Source: Segatella salivae DSM 15606 (lineage in GTDB: Bacteria > Bacteroidota > Bacteroidia > Bacteroidales > Bacteroidaceae). Taken from it: DNA of 41,414 nt. Shown here piece after piece: positions 9,917 through 18,572 of the stretch (its first letter is position 1; each line of letters opens with the position of its first letter). The position numbers and the translations under genes are program-made. The notes below the pieces were generated by a model, which worked only from the letters and a program-made list of their open reading frames with translations, had not been told where the DNA came from and did no database searches. The stretch is taken from the NCBI RefSeq assembly GCF_000185845.1, contig NZ_GL629647.1:2086861-2128274 (forward strand), given 5' to 3'.

Positions 9917-11608
9917 ATGAAAATGTTCTCATTTAATAATATCTGTAAGATTCTGCCGTTAAGTGCAGGACTACTCCTTGTGGGGTGTAGCGATTTTCTC
10001 GATCGCGAGTCTGATTCTTACATCAATAAACAGACCACTTTCTCTTCGTATGAGCGCACTGCACAATATCTTACAGGCGTTTACAGCCTGTTGCCCGAAG
10101 GACTTAACCGCTTCGGAAGCAATGCAATGTTGGGTGATGCGACTGATGATGCAGAGTTTGTGATTGAATCTTCCAACATACAAAAGTTCAATTTAGGAGC
10201 TTGGAACGCTATAGATAACCCCGATGATCAATGGAATCGTTTCTATGCCGGCATTCGAAAGGCTTGTGAATTCATTGAGAGTGCCGACCAAGTGAACTTG
10301 GATTCTTATCGTTTAGACCCTCAAAGTCAAATCGAATACAATAATCGTTTGAAGGATATTCGTATCTGGAAGGCTGAGGCTCGCTTCCTTCGGGCTTATT
10401 ACCACTTTGAGTTGTTGAAGCGTTATGGCCCAATACCTGTTGTCACTTCAACGCTTGATCTCAATGGGGACTATAAAAACACGCCACGACCAACGATGAA
10501 AGACGTTGTCGACTTTATCACAAAGGAATGTGACGAGGCTGCAAACGATTTGGAATTAACGCCTTGGCGTAATGTGAACGATGCCTTAGGACATGCCACA
10601 AAAGGGGCAGCTTTGGCACTGAAGAGCCGCACTTTACTCTATGCAGCAAGCCCTCTTTATGTTGCGTTTGGCGACATAAATGAGGCTAATAAGCCTTCAG
10701 ATGCAGCGTTATGGAAGGCAGCTGCCGACGCAGCGAAAGCCGTAATAGACCTTAATCAGTATCAGTTGGCTGATAATTATAGCGATCTTTTTAAGAACGA
10801 TTTCAAAAATAAAGAGTATATTTTTGTACGTCGTTACACCGCAAACACTAACTTAGAGCGAAGCAATTTCCCTGTAAGCTTTGGTGGAGAAGGTGGCACT
10901 TGTCCTTCTCAAAACTTAGTCGATGACTATGAAATGCTTGATGGTACGCCCTTCGATTGGAACAGACCAGCTCGTGCTGCACAGCCTTTTGTGAACCGAG
11001 ATAAGCGATTAGAAGCGACCATCTTGATGAATATGGCTTCGTTTAAGAATAAAAAGGTCGAGACTTTCCCTGGTGGTGCCGACGCAAGTCCAGTCCCCAA
11101 TGCCACTAAAACGGGTTACTATCTGCGCAAGTTCCTAAATGAAGACGTGAACATTCAAACCGGAGGAAGCAGCAGTGGCCATGTTGTTCCGTTGTTCCGC
11201 TTGGCAGAAATCTATCTGAACTATGCCGAAGCGCTCAATGAATACGACCCAACAAATCCCGATATTGCAGTATATCTCAATAAGATTCGCAATCGTGCAT
11301 CGCTTCCTAATGTGCCTTCTGGGCTCTCACAAGAGCAGATGCGCAAGGTGATTCAACACGAACGCCGCATTGAATTGGCTTTCGAGGAGCATCGTTTCTG
11401 GGATGTTCGCCGTTGGAAGATAGCCTCTTCTACGCTCGGTGCGCCAGTGAAAGGCATCCAAATTGCCCGTAAACCCACAGGCGGATTCACCTATCAACCC
11501 GTAGAAGTGGAGCAAAGAGTGTTTCAACCCAAGATGTATTGGTATCCAATACCACAGTCAGAACTACTCAAACTGACGAAATGGGAACAGAATAATGGTT
11601 GGAATTAA
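9917..11608 (+). CDS. SusD/RagB-family glycan-binding lipoprotein, second pair
   Basis: The protein has 563 aa. The lipobox LLVGC puts the lipidated cysteine at residue 24, followed by SDFLDRES, an acidic surface-export pattern. Family blocks are visible: WKAEARFLRAYYHFELLKRYG in the helical core, RLAEIYLNYAEALNEY, and ERRIELAFEEHRFWDVRRW near the C-terminus. It lies between the short SusC and the SusE-like gene with gaps of 26 and 12 nt, so it is in the same operon. Its role is to bind and hand glycan to the second SusC. Confidence 0.96.
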   Translation: MKMFSFNNICKILPLSAGLLLVGCSDFLDRESDSYINKQTTFSSYERTAQYLTGVYSLLPEGLNRFGSNAMLGDATDDAEFVIESSNIQKFNLGAWNAIDNPDDQWNRFYAGIRKACEFIESADQVNLDSYRLDPQSQIEYNNRLKDIRIWKAEARFLRAYYHFELLKRYGPIPVVTSTLDLNGDYKNTPRPTMKDVVDFITKECDEAANDLELTPWRNVNDALGHATKGAALALKSRTLLYAASPLYVAFGDINEANKPSDAALWKAAADAAKAVIDLNQYQLADNYSDLFKNDFKNKEYIFVRRYTANTNLERSNFPVSFGGEGGTCPSQNLVDDYEMLDGTPFDWNRPARAAQPFVNRDKRLEATILMNMASFKNKKVETFPGGADASPVPNATKTGYYLRKFLNEDVNIQTGGSSSGHVVPLFRLAEIYLNYAEALNEYDPTNPDIAVYLNKIRNRASLPNVPSGLSQEQMRKVIQHERRIELAFEEHRFWDVRRWKIASSTLGAPVKGIQIARKPTGGFTYQPVEVEQRVFQPKMYWYPIPQSELLKLTKWEQNNGWN

Positions 11609-11620
11609 AATCAAACTGTC

Positions 11621-13639
11621 ATGATAAAATTAAGGAATCTCATAGCAATGCTGTGCATCTTTGGTGCAACAGCCTGCACAGAAAACAACATATCATTCGA
11701 CGAAGTGGTGAATGTGCCCGAGGGAATCTATCTCTCTGGCTCTTCATCCGAGTTCTCTGTGCCTATCGAAAAGGGTCGATTGACGACCTTAACGAGTGAC
11801 AATATGCTGAGCATTCGTGCTTGGTTGAAGAAAGACGGCCGCTTCACCATCTCCTTTGTTGGTGAAGATGGTCAGCCTGTTGCCTATGGAAAGGGAGATG
11901 AAATCACGCTCAATGACTCCGAAGCTAAGGCTTTTCAGCTTAAAGAGAAGGGCGAAGGATTCAGTGTTCCAGCTGAAGGCCTCTATCAACTCGTGCTCAA
12001 TGTAGCGCAGAAAGAATTGACCATTCTCCCCATTTCGTTCACTATGCAGGGCGATGAGGCGCTAACTGCCGACGGAAATAAGGCGGTTGCCCTCAGCAAA
12101 GTGACCTATGACAAGGTTACTCACATTGTAACTTGGAGCGTAGCTGACTCAACACAGCAGTTGTTCCCAGGCAAATATGTCTTCAAATTGAATGATGGCA
12201 CAGCCTTGAAACTGCGTGATAGCGAGACCGAAAACTGCACTATCTCTAAGGTTTTCACAGGAACGGGCTCAATTCCACGCACCAATCAGCTTTCAGAACA
12301 ATTCCAACCGCTCACCGATGCGTCTGATGTGAAGATGTTATTCCCATTGAAAGGTCAGTTCAATGTACAGGTTCAATATAGTGTTTTGACAGGAAAATAC
12401 ACCGCGCGCATGGGCGGAAAGGGCGTCGAAGTGACTGGACTTGCCAACGAACTCTATATGGGTGGTTCGAATTTTGGAGCCTGGAATACGAATAAAGTTG
12501 TGAAGATGGCGCCCGTAGGTGCCGTTGGTAATGGCGAATTCTGGTATCTCAGCTATCTTCATGCAGGGCAAACCATTGAGTGGTCTACATCAAAAGATGG
12601 GGCAAACGCATTCTCATCATTGAAGACAATGCAAGGCGTTACTGTGGATGGCAATGGAAAAGCCACTGTAAAAACATCGGGTTCATATCTCATTTACGTG
12701 AACTTAGACCGCAAATCGATTTCATTTGAGACACCAAAACTCTATGCAACAGGTGCTGCAATGGGTGAAACCGATAAACCATTTGTTGCGAATGGCAGCC
12801 GTGTTACCGTTGAAACAACAGCAACAGGAAACCTTAATCTCTTTGCAGGTTCAGAGCAAAATGCACGCGATTGGACTTCAATGAGACTCACTGTTCAGGA
12901 TGGTAAGCTTGTCTTCCCTGGCACTTCACAAGACAATATCAAACCGCTGGTTGTGTCAAAAGGCACACCTGTGTCGCTCAATCTTGCGAATAATACCGTT
13001 GATTACGGCGGGTCTACTCCCGATAACCTTATGCCTGAGAGCGTAACGGCACTCTATATGACGGGTAAAGACTTTGGAAACTGGGACTGGGAATCACCCA
13101 AAGTAGTGTCTTTTGAGAATGGATATGCGGGCGATTCTCGCTGGTTCTATATTGCTTATCTACGCCAAGGAGAGAAGTTAGAGTTCTCAACAGTCAAGGC
13201 TTTTGGCCGTGGTAACTTCGCAAAACTGCAGAAATATCAAGGTTATACGGTTGAAAACGACCGAGCAGTTGTACCTTCTGACGGCATCTATCTTATCTAT
13301 GTAGGCCTTGACACGCATGAGGTTGACATTCAACCGCTGTCACTTGGTGGCTATTGTGGTAGCGCAAGAGTAGACTTTACGACTGATCCGGGCGGAAAAA
13401 CCATGAGTGCTACGATACCAGTGGACGGCAGAATGCGTATCTATCCGAATATACCTGCCTTCAATAGTGTACCGAAGTTTGGTGAGTGGAAACGCGAAGT
13501 ATATGTTGATCCTACTTCAAAAGACTTCCTTTATCGTAAGAAAGGCAGTCCCGAACCTAACAAAGATTATTCTTGGAAGGCTGGAACGAAGATCACAATC
13601 AACTTTGTTACCAACAAGGCTACTATCGTAGAACCATAA
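11621..13639 (+). CDS. SusE/SusF-like surface glycan-binding lipoprotein
   Basis: The protein has 672 aa. The lipobox ATAC gives a lipidated cysteine at residue 19, followed by TENNISF. At least two tandem related domains are visible in the C-terminal half: one from about 278 (LYMGGSNFGAW, WYLSYLHAGQTIEWST, YLIYVNLD) and one from about 478 (LYMTGKDFGNW, FYIAYLRQGEKLEFST, YLIYVGLD). The N-terminal part (about 20-270) looks like two further beta domains. This matches SusE/F-type surface glycan-binding proteins, which hold polysaccharide at the cell surface. It is the last gene of the operon, 12 nt after the SusD gene, and is followed by a large hairpin. It could also be classed as a generic SGBP; the ligand is unknown. 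Confidence 0.85.
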   Translation: MIKLRNLIAMLCIFGATACTENNISFDEVVNVPEGIYLSGSSSEFSVPIEKGRLTTLTSDNMLSIRAWLKKDGRFTISFVGEDGQPVAYGKGDEITLNDSEAKAFQLKEKGEGFSVPAEGLYQLVLNVAQKELTILPISFTMQGDEALTADGNKAVALSKVTYDKVTHIVTWSVADSTQQLFPGKYVFKLNDGTALKLRDSETENCTISKVFTGTGSIPRTNQLSEQFQPLTDASDVKMLFPLKGQFNVQVQYSVLTGKYTARMGGKGVEVTGLANELYMGGSNFGAWNTNKVVKMAPVGAVGNGEFWYLSYLHAGQTIEWSTSKDGANAFSSLKTMQGVTVDGNGKATVKTSGSYLIYVNLDRKSISFETPKLYATGAAMGETDKPFVANGSRVTVETTATGNLNLFAGSEQNARDWTSMRLTVQDGKLVFPGTSQDNIKPLVVSKGTPVSLNLANNTVDYGGSTPDNLMPESVTALYMTGKDFGNWDWESPKVVSFENGYAGDSRWFYIAYLRQGEKLEFSTVKAFGRGNFAKLQKYQGYTVENDRAVVPSDGIYLIYVGLDTHEVDIQPLSLGGYCGSARVDFTTDPGGKTMSATIPVDGRMRIYPNIPAFNSVPKFGEWKREVYVDPTSKDFLYRKKGSPEPNKDYSWKAGTKITINFVTNKATIVEP

Positions 13640-13649
13640 AAGGACAATC

Positions 13650-13750
13650 AAAGGGTTTTGTAATCTCTATGAGTTTATGCGGTCATCTGCGTCATTTCAC
13701 GCCGCAATCTCTATGATATTGCACGCTCATCTCTATGAGATTACAAAACC
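13650..13750. repeat. Family B hairpin element after the SusE-like gene (B2)
   Basis: A 14-bp perfect outer stem pairs 13654-13667 (GGTTTTGTAATCTC) with 13737-13750. An inner TGCGG/CCGCA stem surrounds ATCTGCGTCATTTCA (about 13686-13700), the reverse complement of the loop core of the element at 20890-21000. It sits 14 nt after the stop of the SusCD operon and probably ends or attenuates its transcripts. Confidence 0.7.
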
Positions 13751-13787
13751 TTCTCTGTCACTATGTGTTTTGATGTTAGTTGATTTA

Positions 13788-13819
13788 TTTGGCAAAATGA
13801 TTTTTCTTTCATATCTTTG
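13788..13819 (+). promoter_or_regulatory. Bacteroidota promoter for the GH16 gene
   Basis: TTTG at 13788-13791 is separated by 20 nt from TATCTTTG at 13812-13819, a full match to the Bacteroidota -33/-7 consensus. Transcription should start near 13825, giving a leader of about 80 nt that ends in the ribosome-binding-like AAAAAGGAGAG just before the ATG at 13906. This gives the endo-hydrolase expression independent of the SusCD operon. Confidence 0.8.
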
Positions 13820-13905
13820 TCATAGCTGATAGATAAAGAAGCCTATCATTTTGTATTGCCAACCCACAATAACTGACTTATCAGATAATATAAAAAGGAG
13901 AGCTT

Positions 13906-15912
13906 ATGAAAACATTTATTACATCAATCTGTGCCTTATGTATAGGCATAGGCAGTGCTACGGCGCAGTCTACTGGCTTCAATCATCCCGCACTTCCTGG
14001 TTGGAAGAGTCTTCAAGGCGATGAGTTTAATGGCTCATCTATCAATAAGAAGCTCTGGGGATTATATGGAGATGCCACTAAAAACTATTTCAATGATACC
14101 TATGGCAATAATGATAATCAGGGAATGGCACAGACTTATCGCGACCAAATGGTTACGGTGAAGGACGGAATTGCAACAATTCGTGCCACACGTGATGAGA
14201 TATCAACGGGTATTTACAAACCAAAGTACCCGGATATGAATGTAGATTATTCCGTGATGGAACGTGAACCGCTCGCGCCAAGACACGAACATTCGATTGT
14301 TGGCTGGTGGTCGGGCTTCCTATCCAGTAGAGATGCCGACGGGGGGGGACACTATTATCCTCTTTATTCGCGTATAGAGATTAAGGCACGAATACCATAC
14401 GAGTTTGGTGTTTGGCCCGCATTGTGGCTCCGTCACCGTTATGGTGGCGCGGGAACCTTTGAGATTGACCTGCAAGAATTCTTCGTTCATGACGATGATA
14501 GCGACCATATTGAAATACATGATAAGCGTGTTTATAATTTCAAGGGCAAGCATGTGTTGCATCAATCGCTGCATGCTTTAGACAAGACACGTCCTTATAA
14601 GGATGAGAAAACAGGCGAAGTGCGGTATAGAACAACCTCAAACATCAATGATTTTGGCGACCGTGTGCGCGAGATTAGTTTCGATCCAAGCAAAGATTTC
14701 CATGTTTATGGGGCGCAAATTGACCCATTGCCCGGTGATTCTGGTAGGAATATGGCCGTTAGTTTCTTGTTGGATGGAAGGGTAAGGTCGGTATATACGA
14801 CAGACTATCATATGAATAAAGATAATACTGACTATAAGTTTAATAAACTGTTAGAAAGCCAATACATCAAAAACCGAATAGATTCAATCTGGGATGTGGC
14901 TATCAATGGGGGAATAGGTGGCAAGCCTGACGATAAGGGTGGAGGCATTTTATACCCTGAAAAGAACCCAAAGTATGGGGGAGATATGAACAAAGTACCA
15001 CGCAATTACATGATGGATATCGACTGGCTCCGTGTATTTAAGCGCACGAATAAATTGTTGTGGATTGGTTCTTCGCCATTAACATGGAAGTGGGATATAA
15101 AGGATGTGTCTGAGAAAATCCCTGCAGAACGTTTCGCCGGCATTCAAGTGGGCGACCAGATTGTGGTAGATATCGACACACTTTATGCTGATACACCACA
15201 GGAAGTGAAGGCTTTGAAGCTCGATTTATGTGGTAACGACGGCAAGTCTCTTATCACTTTGAAGCCTGAAATCAATAAAAACGATGCCCAAGTGACCTTC
15301 GTTGTAGACAACAAAGGCCTTTGTGACGCCCTAAAATCAAAGGGATGTACGGTCAAAGGAAAGAATATTCATTTGTTCTCTGTAAGCCTTTACTCAAAGA
15401 ACAATACCAAATGGGCAGGCTTTAAGCAAATAAACTGGGGCGAAACCCTTATCCCTAAGGAGCAGTTTAGCGATGTAAAGGAAGGTCAGTACTTAGGAAT
15501 CATCGTAAGAGATGCCGACCCTGGTGCGAAAGTTTTCTTGCGTTTGTTTGCTGAACCGACTGGAGGTTCACACGATAGACCGTCACTTTCCTCAGATGTT
15601 CAATATGGAAATATCATCAATCTTGAGGCAGGTCGCGATGAGAAAGCTTACACTTTGAAGCTTAATAAGACTGCCATTCAGGAGTTGAAAGCACATGGTC
15701 TTGCCGTAACAGGTAAGGGATATTATCTCCGTGGCGTGCGAATCATTGGAGAACCCAAGGAACTTGCTGGCATAAAAAAACTTGATTTACAACATAAAAC
15801 AGAAGCCGCCGTCTACACTATTGACGGCATAAAGGTGGCTGATAGCTGGGAAAATGCAAAGCTTCCTAAAGGTATTTATATTGTAAATGGACAGAAGAAA
15901 GTAGTTAGATAA
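13906..15912 (+). CDS. Secreted GH16 endo-beta-glycanase with probable type IX sorting tail
   Basis: The protein has 668 aa. A signal peptide (1-21, cut at ATAQ) is followed by a GH16 domain (about 25-375). The catalytic motif FEIDLQEFF gives E186 as nucleophile, D188 and E191 as acid/base. The ExDxxE spacing is the beta-bulge form of laminarinases, agarases and porphyranases, not the plain lichenase form. WPALWL fits the cleft. Two similar beta modules follow (about 389-500, IPAERFAGIQVGD; about 506-625, IPKEQFSDVKEGQ), probably for glycan binding. The end (about 635-668; VYTIDGIKV, LPKGIYIVNGQKK, basic last residues) resembles a type A T9SS sorting domain, suggesting surface secretion. A run of eight G at 14341-14348 encodes part of DGGGH. 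Confidence 0.9.
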   Translation: MKTFITSICALCIGIGSATAQSTGFNHPALPGWKSLQGDEFNGSSINKKLWGLYGDATKNYFNDTYGNNDNQGMAQTYRDQMVTVKDGIATIRATRDEISTGIYKPKYPDMNVDYSVMEREPLAPRHEHSIVGWWSGFLSSRDADGGGHYYPLYSRIEIKARIPYEFGVWPALWLRHRYGGAGTFEIDLQEFFVHDDDSDHIEIHDKRVYNFKGKHVLHQSLHALDKTRPYKDEKTGEVRYRTTSNINDFGDRVREISFDPSKDFHVYGAQIDPLPGDSGRNMAVSFLLDGRVRSVYTTDYHMNKDNTDYKFNKLLESQYIKNRIDSIWDVAINGGIGGKPDDKGGGILYPEKNPKYGGDMNKVPRNYMMDIDWLRVFKRTNKLLWIGSSPLTWKWDIKDVSEKIPAERFAGIQVGDQIVVDIDTLYADTPQEVKALKLDLCGNDGKSLITLKPEINKNDAQVTFVVDNKGLCDALKSKGCTVKGKNIHLFSVSLYSKNNTKWAGFKQINWGETLIPKEQFSDVKEGQYLGIIVRDADPGAKVFLRLFAEPTGGSHDRPSLSSDVQYGNIINLEAGRDEKAYTLKLNKTAIQELKAHGLAVTGKGYYLRGVRIIGEPKELAGIKKLDLQHKTEAAVYTIDGIKVADSWENAKLPKGIYIVNGQKKVVR

Positions 15913-15928
15913 GGTAAGAAGATGGACT

Positions 15929-15974
15929 TCCTCCTTTGTTCCTATCGACTGTTTAGCCTTAGGAACAAGGAGGA
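15929..15974 (+). terminator. Stem-loop between GH16 and GH2 genes
   Basis: TCCTCCTTTGTTCCT (15929-15943) pairs with AGGAACAAGGAGGA (15961-15974) with a single bulge and a 17-nt loop. TTTCTATTATTTCT follows. It could be an intrinsic terminator or an attenuator. I see no clear promoter between it and the GH2 gene, so some read-through from the GH16 promoter is likely. Confidence 0.65.
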
Positions 15975-16052
15975 TTTCTATTATTTCTCCTTGTAAGTAT
16001 AACCTAAATCCGAATCATCTTAAACGGAAAAACCTAATCACCTCAATCAAAA

Positions 16053-18560
16053 ATGAATCCTAAACGTATTTCATTCTTTCGCTTTGCGATTTGTTCTCTC
16101 TTATTGTTACCTTCATTCCTATGTGTAAAAAGCTATGCTTTTGAGCGTCATCTGTGGGATGAGGGCTGGCGTTTTGCCTTGCATAACGACGACAAAGCCC
16201 ACGAAACAACCTTTGACGACCATGCATGGCGCGTGTTAGACCTGCCACATGACTGGGCCATTGAAGGCGATTTTTATGCTTTAAACCCTTCAGGCGCCAA
16301 TGGAGGAGCCCTCCCTGGTGGGATAGGTTGGTATAGAAAGCACCTCAATTTGAATGACAATGACGCGTCTTCACGCTATGTTCTCCACTTTGATGGAGCC
16401 TATATGAACACTTCTGTCTATGTAAATGGGCAGTTAGTAGGTGTGCGTCCCTATGGGTTTATAAGCTTTAGTTACGACATTACGCCTTATTTGAAGAAGC
16501 AAGGAGATAATGTTGTGGCGGTGAAAGTAGACAATTCGAAGCAACCTAACAGTCGATGGTACACGGGATGTGGCATCTATCGCCATGTCTATCTCATGAA
16601 ATCGTCGGATATTCGCATAGAAGAGTGGGGCGTACAAGCCCTTACTGAGGTGAAGAAAGGAAAGGGAAAGGTGAGTCTTAACACGAAGATTGAGAATCCA
16701 AGTGACCGTAGTCGACGTGTGATAGTACATCAAACATTGTGGAACAAAGCTCATCTGATGGTGTCAAAGGCTTCAAAAGCTTGCCAGGTTGAGGCTAATG
16801 GCGCAACAATTAGCCAGCTATTGAATGTCAATAAGCCTCAGTTGTGGTCGTTAGAAAGCCCAAATCTCTATACCGTTACTACTGAAATAGAAGAGAATGG
16901 ACGCATTTTAGACCGTGACACGATATCAATCGGACTGCGAAATGTTGCTTTCGACGTCAAGAAAGGCTTCTTCTTGAATGGCAAGAACATTAAAATCAAC
17001 GGGGTATGTCTGCATGGTGACCTCGGATGTTTAGGCACTGCAATCAATGAAGACGCTCTTTATAGGCAGTTATTGATGATGAAAGACATGGGTGTTAATG
17101 CCATAAGATGCTCTCATAACCCTCCCGCTCCCGAATTGTTGAACCTTTGTGACAGCATGGGATTACTCGTTATGGACGAAGCTTTCGATAGTTGGATGCA
17201 GGGAAAGACTACATATGACTATTCGATATATTTCAAAACATGGGCTGAACGCGACCTAAGAGACATGGTGTTACGTGATCGTAACCACCCTTCTATTATC
17301 CTTTGGAGCATTGGAAACGAAGTACTTGAACAATGGAATAAAACAAAGAGTGCCACCGTTGCATTGGAAGATGTGAACATTCTGCTGAATAACAGCCGCG
17401 ATAAAACACTACTTTCCACAACCGACACACTCAATGCGAGTGCTAAACTCACACAATTCTTGGCAGCAATTGTACGTCGTTATGACCCCACAAGGCTCAT
17501 TTCAGCCGGATGTAATGAGGTTTCACCCAACAATAACCTATTCAAGAGTGGGGCATTAGACGTGATTGGTTTCAACTATCATCAGAAAAAGGTGGCTGAT
17601 GTGCCTCAAAACTTCCCCGGAAAGCCTTTTATTATGACTGAAACAGTATCTGCTTTACACACTCGTGGCTATTATAGAATGCCGAGTGATTCGTTATATC
17701 GTTGGCCAACGCATAAGCGCCCATTCACTGAACCCTCATTTATGTGCTCGTCATATGATAATAGTTGCGCCTATTGGGGCTCTACTCACGAGCAAACTTG
17801 GGACATAGTGAAGCACACTCCCTATTGTTCGGGCCAGTTTATCTGGACTGGTTTCGACTATATTGGAGAGCCAACACCGTTTAATTTCCCTGCAAGAAGC
17901 AGCTATTTTGGTATCGTTGACTTAGCGGGTTTCCCCAAAGATGTGTATTATCTCTATCAAAGTGAGTGGACGAACAAGCCGGTTTTGCACGTGTGTCCAC
18001 ATTGGAACTGGATAGAAGGACAAGCAATTGACCTCTGGTGTTACTACAATCAAGCCGATGAAGTGGAGCTTTTCATCAACGGAAAGTCCCAAGGTGTGCG
18101 CAAGAAAAGCAACGAACATGAGTATCATGTGGCTTGGCATGTGACGTATGAACCAGGAGAAGTGCGTGTTGTTGCAAGGAAAAATGGAAAACAAGTGAAT
18201 GAAAAGACAATCCGAACTGCTGGTGCTCCTCACCACATTCGATTGACTTCTAATCGTAATGTGCTAAAAGCCAATGGCCGAAGTCTGTCGTTTGTGACCG
18301 TAGAAGTGGTTGATAAGGAGGGTAATCTCTGCCCATGGGCCGACCAAAATATTCAGTTTTCATTGACGGGTGAAGGCAAAATAGCAGGTGTAGACAATGG
18401 AAGTCCTTTCTCTTTAGAACGCTTTCAGGCCAACTCTCGCCATGCTTTCTTCGGCAAATGTATGGTCGTTGTGCAGGCAGGTAAGGCACCTTCGGTAATC
18501 AAACTTACTGCAAAGGGTGTTGATTTGCAGCCACAAACGATTGAAATTAAATCTGAATAA
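16053..18560 (+). CDS. GH2 family glycoside hydrolase, probable beta-galactosidase
   Basis: The protein has 835 aa. A signal peptide covers about 1-29. The GH2 sugar-binding domain (about 30-190; WRVLDLPHDWAIEGDF, GGIGWYRKHL) is followed by an immunoglobulin-like domain and the catalytic barrel (about 305-600). Acid/base E423 lies in LWSIGNEV and nucleophile E530 in FIMTETVS, a spacing of 107 that fits the family. The barrel also shows VNAIRCSHNPP and DVIGFNYH. A DUF4982-like domain (about 640-700) and a C-terminal Ig-like domain (KANGRSLSFVTVEV) follow. This architecture is usual for Bacteroidota beta-galactosidases, but GH2 also covers glucuronidases and other activities. The GH3 gene follows after 12 nt. 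It should act in the periplasm on imported oligosaccharides. Confidence 0.9.
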   Translation: MNPKRISFFRFAICSLLLLPSFLCVKSYAFERHLWDEGWRFALHNDDKAHETTFDDHAWRVLDLPHDWAIEGDFYALNPSGANGGALPGGIGWYRKHLNLNDNDASSRYVLHFDGAYMNTSVYVNGQLVGVRPYGFISFSYDITPYLKKQGDNVVAVKVDNSKQPNSRWYTGCGIYRHVYLMKSSDIRIEEWGVQALTEVKKGKGKVSLNTKIENPSDRSRRVIVHQTLWNKAHLMVSKASKACQVEANGATISQLLNVNKPQLWSLESPNLYTVTTEIEENGRILDRDTISIGLRNVAFDVKKGFFLNGKNIKINGVCLHGDLGCLGTAINEDALYRQLLMMKDMGVNAIRCSHNPPAPELLNLCDSMGLLVMDEAFDSWMQGKTTYDYSIYFKTWAERDLRDMVLRDRNHPSIILWSIGNEVLEQWNKTKSATVALEDVNILLNNSRDKTLLSTTDTLNASAKLTQFLAAIVRRYDPTRLISAGCNEVSPNNNLFKSGALDVIGFNYHQKKVADVPQNFPGKPFIMTETVSALHTRGYYRMPSDSLYRWPTHKRPFTEPSFMCSSYDNSCAYWGSTHEQTWDIVKHTPYCSGQFIWTGFDYIGEPTPFNFPARSSYFGIVDLAGFPKDVYYLYQSEWTNKPVLHVCPHWNWIEGQAIDLWCYYNQADEVELFINGKSQGVRKKSNEHEYHVAWHVTYEPGEVRVVARKNGKQVNEKTIRTAGAPHHIRLTSNRNVLKANGRSLSFVTVEVVDKEGNLCPWADQNIQFSLTGEGKIAGVDNGSPFSLERFQANSRHAFFGKCMVVVQAGKAPSVIKLTAKGVDLQPQTIEIKSE

Positions 18561-18572
18561 ATCACAAACACT

